Assembly (NCBI GenBank): GCA_039821645.1
Contig: JBCBNU010000006.1
Coordinates: forward strand, 19,416-83,415
Source: CALBPI01 sp039821645
Lineage (GTDB): Bacteria > Pseudomonadota > Gammaproteobacteria > Steroidobacterales > Woeseiaceae
Length of the DNA stretch: 64,000 nucleotides
Direction of reading: 5' to 3'
Every line of letters starts with the position of its first letter. Within the stretch, counting starts at the first letter, position 1. The notes beneath the pieces were generated by a model. The model was given only the letters and a program-made list of their open reading frames with translations, did no database searches and had not been told where the DNA came from. Of this stretch, positions 26,809 to 35,554 are shown in pieces. The position numbers were made by a program, and so were the translations under genes.

Positions 26809-28556
26809 TGTCGGGACTTCGAGCGACCACCGCCGAGTATGCTGCACTGGCACTATCCGTCGTCGCAGCGGCGGGTCCTCACCTCAGCGGTGTCTGGTTG
26901 CGGTCCCAGGCCGGGCCCGCGCGCCGGCGGTGGTTGGAAATACTGCACGAGATGGCGGGCTCTCGTGCATGGCAGAGAGTTCCCGCCAGCGCTGATGAAG
27001 ATCGCTTGCTCGGCGGGCTCGATTTAGGCGCTACGCTAAATTCGGGGCGACCCGTCCTGATGAAAGGGCTACTTGCAGAATCCAACGGTGGCTTTCTTGA
27101 GCTACGGATGGCGGAGCGCCAAAGCCCGGCGGCGATTTCGGCCATCTGCGCGACGCTGGATTCGGAGTCGCTCCGCCTGGAGCGTGATGGATTCAGCCGC
27201 GAGTTCACGGTGCGTTGTTGCGTTGTCGCCTGCGATGAAGCCAGAGGCGATGACGATCCGCTGGACTCGCGATTGGCGGATCGTTTGGGCGTGGTCGTTA
27301 ACCTTGATTCATTATCTGCGAGAGCGATCGGGTCAGCTTTGTTGCCGGTATCCCCCGACGAGGCAGCGTTGCTTTGGCAGGCAGTCGCGGTCGATGAGGT
27401 GGCGATATCGGAGTGGCAGCGAATCGCCGAAGCGCTCGCGATTCGCTCGCCGAGGGCAGTGTTCGCGGCGATGACGGTGGCAAGGGCGCTAGCCGCACTG
27501 CATGGCAGGGATACGCTCGATGATCAGGACGTGATCGATGCAGCCGCGTTGTGCTTGATTGCGCGAGTGCCCGGTGCGCTCGAGCAGCTGCTTACACCAC
27601 CGCAGGAAGCCGAGCCCCCACCAGAGGCCAGGGACATTCCGCCCGATGAGGCGCCGTCTGAAGGCGAGGACTCAAGTACAGACTCAGGTGGTCGCCGTCC
27701 GGATGAAGTGGCGGCAGCTGCGGCGGCAGTGCTGCCGGATCAGCTGCTGGCCGGACTCGTCTCGGAGCAGTCGCGCACGGCCAGGCAAAAAGCCGGCGGT
27801 AATGCTGCGTCGAACATGGAAGGAGGCGTGCGCGGTAAGCCTATGCCCTCACGCAGCGGTATGCCGACCGGCGGTAAACGGCTCGATGTCCTGGCGACCC
27901 TGAAGACCGCTGCGCCTTGGCAGCGTGTGCGGGGCGGCGAGCCCGGACGGCTGCGGATTGTGAAATCGGATCTTCGCATCCGCAAGTTCACCGAACAGAC
28001 CCGCACCACAACGATTTTTGTCGTCGATGCCTCCGGGTCGGCAGCGGTGCAAAGGCTAGGAGAAACCAAGGGCGCGATCGAGTTATTGCTTGCAGAGTGT
28101 TACGTGCGGCGCGATCAGGTCGCGCTGGTTGCGTTTCGAGGTTCACAAGCGGAGTTGCTATTGCCAGCGACACGCTCACTGGTGCGCGCGAAGCGTGCGC
28201 TATCGGCTTTGCCTGGCGGCGGTGGTACACCACTCGCATCTGGCTTGCGCCTTGCAACGCAGGTTGCGGATGGCGCCCTGAAGCGAGGTGAGACGCCAGT
28301 ACTTGTGCTGTTGAGTGACGGTCGAGGGAACATCACACTGGACGGCGATCCTGATCCTGCACTGGCCACCGAGCAAGCATTAGCCGTCGCAAACGAAATC
28401 GCGGCAAGGGGTTACACCGCGCTGTCCATCGACACGGGTAGGCGCGGCTCGGCACGTGGTCGCAAGCTTGCGGACGCTATGGGTGCGCGTTATCTCGCGT
28501 TGCCATTCGCGGATGCGACACAAGTGACCGACGCTGTGCGCGAGGTGGCGGCATGA
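26808..28556 (+). CDS. bchD: BchD, magnesium chelatase subunit D
   Basis: Platform subunit of Mg-chelatase. A degenerate AAA domain fills the N-terminal half, then an acidic/proline-rich linker (PPQEAEPPPEARDIPPDEAPS, near 265-285). The C-terminal von Willebrand A (integrin I) domain has the MIDAS sequence FVVDASGSAA and later LPGGGGTPLASGL and LLSDGRGN. 582 aa. It overlaps bchI by one base and bchO by four. Confidence 0.96.
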   Translation: MSGLRATTAEYAALALSVVAAAGPHLSGVWLRSQAGPARRRWLEILHEMAGSRAWQRVPASADEDRLLGGLDLGATLNSGRPVLMKGLLAESNGGFLELRMAERQSPAAISAICATLDSESLRLERDGFSREFTVRCCVVACDEARGDDDPLDSRLADRLGVVVNLDSLSARAIGSALLPVSPDEAALLWQAVAVDEVAISEWQRIAEALAIRSPRAVFAAMTVARALAALHGRDTLDDQDVIDAAALCLIARVPGALEQLLTPPQEAEPPPEARDIPPDEAPSEGEDSSTDSGGRRPDEVAAAAAAVLPDQLLAGLVSEQSRTARQKAGGNAASNMEGGVRGKPMPSRSGMPTGGKRLDVLATLKTAAPWQRVRGGEPGRLRIVKSDLRIRKFTEQTRTTTIFVVDASGSAAVQRLGETKGAIELLLAECYVRRDQVALVAFRGSQAELLLPATRSLVRAKRALSALPGGGGTPLASGLRLATQVADGALKRGETPVLVLLSDGRGNITLDGDPDPALATEQALAVANEIAARGYTALSIDTGRRGSARGRKLADAMGARYLALPFADATQVTDAVREVAA

Positions 28557-29392
28557 TCGAAACGCAGATCAACGCCGCGGATTTGAACTGGCACGTCCGT
28601 CAGGACGGCGATGGACCTGATCTTGTTTGCATCCACGGCGCTGGCGCGTCGCTGGAGAGTTGGGATGCGCTCGTACCGCTGCTGGAAACAGAGTTTCGGT
28701 TAACGCGCATGGACTTGCCTGGCCACGCAGACTCCGAGTCTTTCCGGCCAGGTTTGTATTCACTCAGGCGCACCGCCCAAGCTGTGGCTGAGCTTTGCCG
28801 TACGCTGGGGCTTGAGGCGCCGCTGGTGTTGGGTCATTCGGCAGGTGGCGCCATTGGGTTGAAATGGTCTCTCGATGGCCATGCACCTCGCCCAGGGCGA
28901 ATTCTTGCGATCAATCCGGCGTTACTGCCCTTCAGCGGTGTAGCCGGTCTGATGTTTCCCGCCATGGCGCGGTTCGCTGCGATGTTGCCTCTGCTCGACA
29001 GCATGATCGCCCGACGGGCTGAGCGCACCACTGAAGTCCAACGATTGCTCGAGGGCACGGGCTCACAGTTGCACGGCCCTGATGTTGCCCGGTATCAGGC
29101 GCTGATGGCGAGACCGTCACACGTGCGGGCGGTGATCGAAATGATGGCGGGGTGGCGACTTGATGGGTTGATCGACGAGTGGCGTCAAACGGACGGGCTC
29201 CTGTCGATTATTCTCGGCGGCCGCGATCGTGCAGTACCGCCGACCAAGAGCGCTGCGGCGCTGCGCGACGTTGCGGATGTGACATTAATTGAAGATGTTG
29301 GTCATCTCGCCCACGAAGAGCGCCCGCATTTGGTTGCAGATTGGTTGCGAGCACAAACAGGATTAAGCGATGAGCAGTGTTCTTATGGCTGA
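28553..29392 (+). CDS. bchO: BchO, alpha/beta-hydrolase of the Mg-chelatase operon
   Basis: Alpha/beta-hydrolase fold protein conserved beside bchI-bchD, of unproven biochemical role. The nucleophile elbow GHSAGGAIG (about residues 95-103), an oxyanion segment HGAGAS and a C-terminal DVGHLAHEERP giving the catalytic His are all present. 279 aa. It overlaps crtB by 23 bases. Confidence 0.92.
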   Translation: MIETQINAADLNWHVRQDGDGPDLVCIHGAGASLESWDALVPLLETEFRLTRMDLPGHADSESFRPGLYSLRRTAQAVAELCRTLGLEAPLVLGHSAGGAIGLKWSLDGHAPRPGRILAINPALLPFSGVAGLMFPAMARFAAMLPLLDSMIARRAERTTEVQRLLEGTGSQLHGPDVARYQALMARPSHVRAVIEMMAGWRLDGLIDEWRQTDGLLSIILGGRDRAVPPTKSAAALRDVADVTLIEDVGHLAHEERPHLVADWLRAQTGLSDEQCSYG

Positions 29393-30386
29393 CAGCATGG
29401 GCGCCGGTTTTGAATGGCTGGACGACAAGCAGTCCGATCTCGCCGTGTGTCGGGAAATGTTACGTGTGGGTTCGCATTCTTTTTATGCGGCTTCATTGCT
29501 TCTGCCGCAGGCTATGCGTGAGCCAGCCTGCGCACTCTACGCGTTCTGTAGGCTAGCCGATGATTTGGTCGATGACGGTGCCGATGACGTTGACGCTGTC
29601 TCAGAGCTAACGCGTCGACTGAACTTGATTTACTCGAGAAAGCCATACGATCACGCGGCGGACCGTGCAATGGTGCACATCGCTGAACGCTACGGTATGC
29701 CGAAGGCGTTGCCCGCCGCCTTGATCGATGGGTTTCGCTGGGACGTTGACGGTCGGCGTTATGAAACGCTCGATGATCTGCATGGATATGCTGCCAGGGT
29801 TGCCGGTAGTGTTGGCGCGATGATGGCGGTGCTGATGGGCGTTAGGGAAGCACCCGTGCTCGCGCGCGCCTGCGATCTTGGGTCTGCGATGCAACTGACC
29901 AACATCGCGCGCGACGTTGGTGAGGATGCGCAGCGCGGCAGACTGTACCTTCCGCGCAATTGGATGCGTGAGGCCGGCATCAATCCGGATCGCTGGCTCG
30001 AGCAACCCGAGTTCAGTGAGGCGTTGGGAACCGTCGTTGCGCGCCTGCTCACGGTTGCTGACGAGTTATATTTGCGAGCACGGTCCGGCATCGCGCAGCT
30101 GCCCTTAGGGTGCAGACCGGGAATTTACGCGGCCATGCGAATCTATCGCGAGATCGGTGTGGTTCTGCGTCACGACGGTCTCAACTCGGTAGATCAGAGA
30201 ACCATCGTGCCGAAGCATCGGAAGTCCTTCTTGCTAGGTCATGCGATGCTATCCAGCGTTAAGGGGCAGATTCTCGATTCTGCGCCCGCGCTGCCCGCTA
30301 ATGAGTTCCTCGTGGATGCTGTTGCGGGTGCGCCGGCGCCGCGTCCGGAATATAGCTATTGGTTTCGAGCGGACACCGAACGCTAG
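29370..30386 (+). CDS. crtB: CrtB, phytoene synthase
   Basis: Condenses two geranylgeranyl diphosphates to phytoene. Asp-rich motifs are FCRLADDLVDD (near residue 60) and NIARDVGEDAQRGRLYLP (near 175-192). 338 aa, typical. The start overlaps bchO. In many purple bacteria crtI precedes crtB; here bchO takes that place and no crtI is found. Its stop and that of crtC overlap tail to tail (30383-30386). Confidence 0.94.
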   Translation: MSSVLMADSMGAGFEWLDDKQSDLAVCREMLRVGSHSFYAASLLLPQAMREPACALYAFCRLADDLVDDGADDVDAVSELTRRLNLIYSRKPYDHAADRAMVHIAERYGMPKALPAALIDGFRWDVDGRRYETLDDLHGYAARVAGSVGAMMAVLMGVREAPVLARACDLGSAMQLTNIARDVGEDAQRGRLYLPRNWMREAGINPDRWLEQPEFSEALGTVVARLLTVADELYLRARSGIAQLPLGCRPGIYAAMRIYREIGVVLRHDGLNSVDQRTIVPKHRKSFLLGHAMLSSVKGQILDSAPALPANEFLVDAVAGAPAPRPEYSYWFRADTER

Positions 30387-31372
30387 GCAAGGCGCGGCAT
30401 TCGAAACGGCAATAGCGTCTGTACCCAGCGCGAAGCGAACCGGTCGAGGTCCAGACTCTCGTGCATCACTCTGTAAGGCTGTGACTGATCACCCGCAGCC
30501 AGCAGTGAGCGAACATAGAACGGCGTATCCTCAAGTGTCCTCGTATTCAGTACGGGATCTGTCGAGCGCAACTGACGCGGAACGCGCCAAAAGCCGGGTG
30601 CGATTGCGACGCTACCAGGGGTAGGCACCTCGACCATGCCGTCCGGCGTAAGTGCGAGCGTGAGGTCCGATTCCAGGCCAGAGCGCTCTCGCGAGTGATA
30701 AGTGATCGCGGGCGTGCCGCCATCAGCTGGTGATGATTCGCGCCGTGTCCAATCCCACCCCCTAAAGCCCTGTTCCAATGGCTCGCTGCCGAAGTTGGTG
30801 TCGATGTACCCACTGCCTGCAAAGGTCAGCTGCGGGTGGTCGAGTCTGACAGTCGCTTTGGCGACCGGCGCATAGGGCCACCAGAAATGCGAGCCGTTGC
30901 TATGCAGTGGGAAAGGTTTCGGTGTTTTGATGATGGGGGTGAGCTCGATCCTGCCCTCCCAGCGGAACGGAAGCGGATTGCATCGCTCGCGAATGTTGAT
31001 CACCAATCGATCTTCTTCGAATCGCATGTCGCTCGGTCCTACGCGAACGCCATGCGCCAGGCGTTCTAAATGACTGCCGCCTCTCTCGGTCATTGCCCAA
31101 CGCTTGCTGCCGGGCCCGTAGAGAATCGCGTTGATCGCGCAATGCTGTTCGGGGTCGGACGGCCCGCGTCGGCGACGCGAGGCGTAGTAAGGCGAAAATA
31201 CACTGCCAATGAATCCGATGATGACGACACAAAACTGGTGGTCGTCACTCACGATGTCGCAATACCACCATCGGTAACCGTTCACCGGCACCTCAGAGTC
31301 AAAGTAGTGCGGCGCTGATGTTTCAATCAAATTCGACAATGTTTCGACCTTAATGTCGAGATGGTTTTCCAC
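30383..31372 (-). CDS. crtC: CrtC, carotenoid 1,2-hydratase (hydroxyneurosporene synthase)
   Basis: Adds water to the 1,2 double bond of acyclic carotenoids. Typical sequences are GYRWWYCDIVSDD, VIIGFIGSVFSPYY, CAINAILYG, RWAMTERG, FWWPYAP and GSGYIDTNFGSEPL. 329 aa. The start is GTG 31372; no in-frame ATG precedes the conserved core. It is alone on the minus strand between crtB and crtE; its usual neighbour crtD is missing. It shares the operator region at 31406-31448 with crtE. Confidence 0.92.
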   Translation of the reverse strand: MENHLDIKVETLSNLIETSAPHYFDSEVPVNGYRWWYCDIVSDDHQFCVVIIGFIGSVFSPYYASRRRRGPSDPEQHCAINAILYGPGSKRWAMTERGGSHLERLAHGVRVGPSDMRFEEDRLVINIRERCNPLPFRWEGRIELTPIIKTPKPFPLHSNGSHFWWPYAPVAKATVRLDHPQLTFAGSGYIDTNFGSEPLEQGFRGWDWTRRESSPADGGTPAITYHSRERSGLESDLTLALTPDGMVEVPTPGSVAIAPGFWRVPRQLRSTDPVLNTRTLEDTPFYVRSLLAAGDQSQPYRVMHESLDLDRFASRWVQTLLPFRMPRLA

Positions 31373-31405
31373 ACGTACAACTCCGATTGACGCTTTTTGG
31401 GAAAA

Positions 31406-31448
31406 TGTCTATTCTAATTGACACTATTTTTGTCAAACTGACAAGACA
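31406..31448. promoter_or_regulatory. Tandem perfect PpsR/CrtJ operators between crtC and crtE
   Basis: Two exact TGT-N12-ACA sites, 31406-31423 and 31431-31448, are separated by 7 bases. The first ends in TTGACA and the second begins TGTCAA. They sit 34 bases from the crtC start and 33 bases from the crtE start, so one pair can control both divergent transcripts. The two-site layout matches cooperative CrtJ/PpsR operators. Confidence 0.85.
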
Positions 31449-31480
31449 TATTGTCGAGTTAGTTGTCAAAGGGGGCTTGA

Positions 31481-32353
31481 ATGGTCAGCGCAACCCGAAT
31501 CGAGTCGGCGATAGAGTCCGCTCTGCAGGCGCATTTGTCCGAGGATTGTCCGCCGCGTCTTGCGAGCGCAGTGCGCTATGCGGTCATACCGGGTGGCGGG
31601 CGCATTCGCCCCAGGTTGACCTTGTCCGTTGCTGAGGCTTGTGGCTCGGATGATCCTGGGTGTGTCGATGCGGCTGCGGTGTCCGTTGAGTTATTGCATT
31701 GCGCATCGTTGGTCCACGACGACATGCCCTGCTTTGACGACGCTGATCTGCGACGTGGCAAGCCCACGGTGCACGTCGCGTTTGATGAGCGCCTCGCTTT
31801 GTTGGTGGGTGACGAGCTCATCGTTATGGCGTTTGAGGTGTTGGCCGCAGGTGCCGCTCGTCATCCGGAGCGTTTGCAGGCATTGATGCGGGTCATCGGC
31901 AGGTCTGTGGGCGCACCGCGAGGCATCATTGCCGGGCAAGCGTACGAGTGTGAGCCGGGCGTCGATTTGCGCGCCTATCAGCAAGCGAAAACGGGTGCTC
32001 TGTTTTCCGCGGCGTGTGCCGCGGGTGCTACGGCGGCTGGGGCCAACCCGGAGCCTTGGTATGTGCTCGGAAAACGCCTCGGTGAGGCGTACCAGGTGCT
32101 CGACGATCTGCGTGATCGCTACGAGACCGTTGAGGTAATCGGTAAGCCTGTGGGTCAGGATGTTCGCCATGCTAGGCCGAGTGCCGTTACGGAGCTGGGT
32201 TTCGAGGGTGCGATCGCGCGCCTGCAAAGCCTCGTCAACATTGCAGCCGAGTCCGTACCAGCCTGCACGGGTCGAGAGAGTTTGATGTCGAAGATCAACG
32301 CGCAGGGCGAGCAGGCGATATCCCGTATCCGTGCTTTGTGCGAGGCTGCCTGA
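31481..32353 (+). CDS. crtE: CrtE, geranylgeranyl diphosphate synthase
   Basis: Polyprenyl synthase that supplies C20 diphosphate to both carotenoids and the bacteriochlorophyll tail. The first Asp-rich motif is DDMPCFDDADLRRGKPT (near residue 84) and the second is DDLRD with VIGKPVGQD (near 207). GGGRIRPRL is family-typical. 290 aa. Followed 18 bases later by crtF; the run crtE-crtF-bchCXYZ-puf matches the classic superoperon. Confidence 0.94.
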   Translation: MVSATRIESAIESALQAHLSEDCPPRLASAVRYAVIPGGGRIRPRLTLSVAEACGSDDPGCVDAAAVSVELLHCASLVHDDMPCFDDADLRRGKPTVHVAFDERLALLVGDELIVMAFEVLAAGAARHPERLQALMRVIGRSVGAPRGIIAGQAYECEPGVDLRAYQQAKTGALFSAACAAGATAAGANPEPWYVLGKRLGEAYQVLDDLRDRYETVEVIGKPVGQDVRHARPSAVTELGFEGAIARLQSLVNIAAESVPACTGRESLMSKINAQGEQAISRIRALCEAA

Positions 32354-32371
32354 ATCTCGAGGCAGGCCTTA

Positions 32372-33463
32372 ATGTCTGGTATTGACTGGCGCGACTGGCG
32401 AACCCGCCTGATCGCGAATCCACGCTTTCGTCAGCGGGTAGCGCGCATCTGGCCGTTCTCCCTGGTTGCCCGCCGCCAAGCGCGCCGGCTTTTCGATATA
32501 TCCGCAGGATTTGTTTACAGCCAAACGCTAATGGCATGCGTCGAGCTGAACTGGTTCGATCGTTTGGCTGACGGGCCTTTGGAGCGCGCAGTGCTCGCAA
32601 CGGGCAGCGGGCTCGAAACGCCGGCGTTAGATCGATTGGTCGACGCGGCGATCGCGCTGGATTTGTTGGAAGCACGAAAAGGCGCTCGCGTTGCGCTCGG
32701 GCCGCTAGGTGCAGCACTGATTGGCGACAAGGGCATCACATCGATGGCTGCGCACCACCATCTCCTCTATCAAGATCTCGCGGACCCACTGGCGCTGTTG
32801 CGCGGCGAAGCCCCCACAACCCAGCTCGGTGACTACTGGGGCTATGCCAAGCAGGATCCGGGCTCGCTGGCTACGGAGCGCGTGGCTGGCTACAGCAAGC
32901 TTATGGCCGAGTCGCAGCCGATGGTATCTGAGCAGGTTCTTGCGGCCTACGACTTCAGCGGTGCCAGGCGGTTACTGGATGTGGGCGGTGGAACCGGCGC
33001 GTTCGTTAGGGCGGTAGGGCATGCGTATCCCGGGCTGCAGCTCGAGGTTTTCGATTTGCCGGGGGTCGTGGGGCTGCGTTCAGACAGCGGTCAGCGCGCG
33101 GTGACGCGGCACGCGGGCAACTTCTGTCAGGATGCGTTGCCATCCGGAGCCGATCTGATCTCCCTTGTTCGCATCATTCATGACCATGACGATGATGTCG
33201 TCGATCAATTGTTGACAAATATTCGGCAAAAACTGCCGGTTGACGGGACATTATTGATCGCCGAACCGCTGGCCGGGACGCCCGGGGCTGAAACAGTCGG
33301 CGATGTCTATTTTGGTTTTTATCTCCTTGCAATGGGGAGCGGAAAGGCCAGAACGGTTAATCAAATCAATGAATTACTCGTCCGTAATGGGTTCTCCGAA
33401 GCGCGTTTTCACCCCACCCCAGTACCTTTGATCGCCAGTGTTCTGTCAACGAATCCAGTTTAA
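32372..33463 (+). CDS. crtF: CrtF, hydroxyneurosporene-O-methyltransferase
   Basis: SAM-dependent O-methyltransferase that makes the 1-methoxy group of spheroidene/spirilloxanthin-type carotenoids. LLDVGGGTGAFVRAV (about residues 208-222) is the SAM motif, with LVRIIHDHDDDVV and LLIAEPLAGTPGAE further on. The N-terminal dimerisation region SAGFVYSQTLMACVELNWFD is conserved. 363 aa. Confidence 0.92.
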   Translation: MSGIDWRDWRTRLIANPRFRQRVARIWPFSLVARRQARRLFDISAGFVYSQTLMACVELNWFDRLADGPLERAVLATGSGLETPALDRLVDAAIALDLLEARKGARVALGPLGAALIGDKGITSMAAHHHLLYQDLADPLALLRGEAPTTQLGDYWGYAKQDPGSLATERVAGYSKLMAESQPMVSEQVLAAYDFSGARRLLDVGGGTGAFVRAVGHAYPGLQLEVFDLPGVVGLRSDSGQRAVTRHAGNFCQDALPSGADLISLVRIIHDHDDDVVDQLLTNIRQKLPVDGTLLIAEPLAGTPGAETVGDVYFGFYLLAMGSGKARTVNQINELLVRNGFSEARFHPTPVPLIASVLSTNPV

Positions 33464-33477
33464 TTTACACATCAATC

Positions 33478-33495
33478 TGTCAAATTGTCTTGACA
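33478..33495. promoter_or_regulatory. PpsR/CrtJ operator upstream of bchC
   Basis: Exact TGT-N12-ACA match with TGTCAA and TTGACA arms. The right arm is also the -35 hexamer of the putative bchC promoter. No second exact site with a short spacer was found. CrtJ sites upstream of bchC are known in Rhodobacter capsulatus. Confidence 0.8.
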
Positions 33496-33517
33496 CTTTG
33501 TCCAGCCGGCGTAAACT
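33490..33517 (+). promoter_or_regulatory. Putative sigma-70 promoter of bchC operon
   Basis: TTGACA (33490-33495), a 16-base spacer, then TAAACT (33512-33517). The expected transcript start is near 33524, about 57 bases before bchC. It overlaps the PpsR site. Confidence 0.55.
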
Positions 33518-33580
33518 GAACACAGCTAACACGAGAAGATGACGAGGGGTTGTCTCTCAAGTTTGGGGTTTGGGATACAG

Positions 33581-34519
33581 ATGGACACAGTTGCCGTCGT
33601 TATGCAGGAACCAGGGTGCGTCGAATTGAATCGATTGGGCCTTGAAGCTTCCTCCAACGAAGACTTGGTTGTTGATGTTGCATACAGCGGCATCAGTACA
33701 GGTACGGAGCGCTTGCTCTGGCAGGGCAAGATGCCGCCATTCCCTGGTATGGGTTATCCCCTGGTTCCCGGCTATGAAACGGTCGGCGTCATACGTGAAG
33801 CCCCCGACGCGCTTCAGCACCGGGTTGGCGAGTTTGTATTCGTCTCGGGCGCGCGCTGCTACGGCGACGTCCGCGGACTATTTGGAGGCGCCGCTTCCCG
33901 TTTGATCACCCCGCCTGAGAAGGCGTTCACGATTCCCGGCGAATGGGGCGAGCAGGGTGTCCTGATCGCACTGGCTGCTACGGCGCATCACGCGGCGTTC
34001 AGAGGTAATGCGGTTCCCGAAGTCGTTGTCGGTCACGGCGTGCTGGGTCGACTGATCGCGCGGGTCATTGCCGCTTCAGGCGCACCCGCGCCAGTGGTTT
34101 GGGAAACCAACGCCACGCGTCGTGTTGGTGAGACCAACTATCTCGTGATGGACCCCGCCGACGATGCGCGGACCGACTACAGAACGATTTGTGACGCGAG
34201 CGGCGACCAGGCCGCGATCAACGGGCTCATTGCGCGTCTTGCGCATGGAGGAGAGCTTGTTCTTGCCGGTTTCTACGCCTCAGATGTGGCGTTTAATTTC
34301 CCAATGGCCTTCATGACCGAGGCGCGCCTGACCGTCGCTGCCGAGTGGGCCGAGGAAGACCTGATTGCAGTAACAGATATGGTCCGGGACGGCCGTCTGT
34401 CTCTGGATGGGCTCATCACCCATCGCTTGTCAGCGAGTGATGCTGACGACGCATATCGCATCGCATTCGACGATGCGGACTGTCTGAAGATGATTCTCGA
34501 TTGGAGGGACACCGAGTGA
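33581..34519 (+). CDS. bchC: BchC, bacteriochlorophyllide a dehydrogenase
   Basis: Oxidises the 3-hydroxyethyl group of bacteriochlorophyllide to acetyl. It has a medium-chain dehydrogenase fold: YSGISTGTERLLW and PLVPGYETVG in the N-terminal domain, and VVGHGVLGRLIARVIAASGA in the nucleotide-binding domain. ATG 33581 (MDTVAVV) is used, although the frame is open from 33539. 312 aa. The stop overlaps the bchX GTG start. Confidence 0.94.
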   Translation: MDTVAVVMQEPGCVELNRLGLEASSNEDLVVDVAYSGISTGTERLLWQGKMPPFPGMGYPLVPGYETVGVIREAPDALQHRVGEFVFVSGARCYGDVRGLFGGAASRLITPPEKAFTIPGEWGEQGVLIALAATAHHAAFRGNAVPEVVVGHGVLGRLIARVIAASGAPAPVVWETNATRRVGETNYLVMDPADDARTDYRTICDASGDQAAINGLIARLAHGGELVLAGFYASDVAFNFPMAFMTEARLTVAAEWAEEDLIAVTDMVRDGRLSLDGLITHRLSASDADDAYRIAFDDADCLKMILDWRDTE

Positions 34520-35538
34520 GCAGTAAAGACAACGTTACCGAAATCAAGGTTGATCCAAGTATCCGCCGCCGTGATCAGCTCCGCGCGGAGGCGCGTGTTG
34601 AGCCGGACCCTGTGCCGAACGGCGAGGTCACTAAAGAGACGCAGATCATCGCGATCTACGGAAAAGGCGGTATCGGCAAGAGCTTCACGCTCTCCAACCT
34701 CTCTTACATGATGGCGCAGCAAGGCAAGAAAGTGCTGCTCATAGGCTGCGATCCGAAGAGCGACACAACCTCTTTGCTGTTCGGCGGCAAGAGTTGCCCG
34801 ACGATCATCGAGACTTCTGCTCGCAAGAAAGCGGCGGGTGAGGAAGTCGAAATCGGTGATGTGTGTTTCAAGCGAGATGGTGTTTACGCCATGGAGCTCG
34901 GTGGGCCGGAGGTCGGTCGCGGCTGCGGTGGTCGAGGCATCATCCACGGATTCGAGTTGCTCGAGAAACTAGGGTTTCATGAGTGGGATTTCGACTACGT
35001 GCTGCTCGACTTCCTGGGTGACGTTGTCTGCGGTGGCTTTGGTTTGCCAATCGCTCGCGACATGTGCCAGAAGGTCATCGTGGTCGGCTCTAACGACCTC
35101 CAATCGCTGTACGTTGCCAACAATGTCTGCTCCGCGGTTGAGTACTTCCGCAAGCTAGGCGGGAACGTCGGTGTTGCCGGCATGGCAATCAACAAGGACG
35201 ACGGCACCGGCGAGGCGGCGGCATTCGCGAAAGCTGTTGGCATTCCGGTGCTCGCCGCAATTCCGGCGGATGACGACATTCGGCGCAAGAGCGCCAACTA
35301 CGAAATCGTTGGCAAGCCTGGTGGTCAATGGGCATCCCTGTTCGAAGGTCTGGCAGCCCAGGTTGCACAAGCACCGCCGCAACAACCGAACCCGCTAGAC
35401 CAGGACGGTTTGCTTGGACTGTTCTCCAGCGAAGAGACAGGCGGCGACATCGTTTTGCAGCCCGCGTCACCCGCTGATATGCGAGGTGCAAGCTACGCAC
35501 CACGTGAGTCTCTCGAGGTCATCTACGACGCCGTCTAG
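34516..35538 (+). CDS. bchX: BchX, chlorophyllide a reductase Fe-protein
   Basis: NifH-like ATPase of chlorophyllide a reductase (COR), which reduces ring B. P-loop GKGGIGKSFTLSNL near residue 55, IGCDPKSDTTSLL, and cluster cysteines in GRGCGGRG and LGDVVCGGF. The start is GTG 34516, overlapping the bchC stop and 8 bases after GGAGG; a TTG at 34501 is in frame but less likely. 340 aa. Confidence 0.95.
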   Translation: MSSKDNVTEIKVDPSIRRRDQLRAEARVEPDPVPNGEVTKETQIIAIYGKGGIGKSFTLSNLSYMMAQQGKKVLLIGCDPKSDTTSLLFGGKSCPTIIETSARKKAAGEEVEIGDVCFKRDGVYAMELGGPEVGRGCGGRGIIHGFELLEKLGFHEWDFDYVLLDFLGDVVCGGFGLPIARDMCQKVIVVGSNDLQSLYVANNVCSAVEYFRKLGGNVGVAGMAINKDDGTGEAAAFAKAVGIPVLAAIPADDDIRRKSANYEIVGKPGGQWASLFEGLAAQVAQAPPQQPNPLDQDGLLGLFSSEETGGDIVLQPASPADMRGASYAPRESLEVIYDAV

Positions 35539-35554
35539 GCATCGGGGCGAGACT

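Noticed and set aside
33499..33522. Second possible TGT...ACA site before bchC
   Set aside because: The spacer is 18 bases; not a PpsR site.
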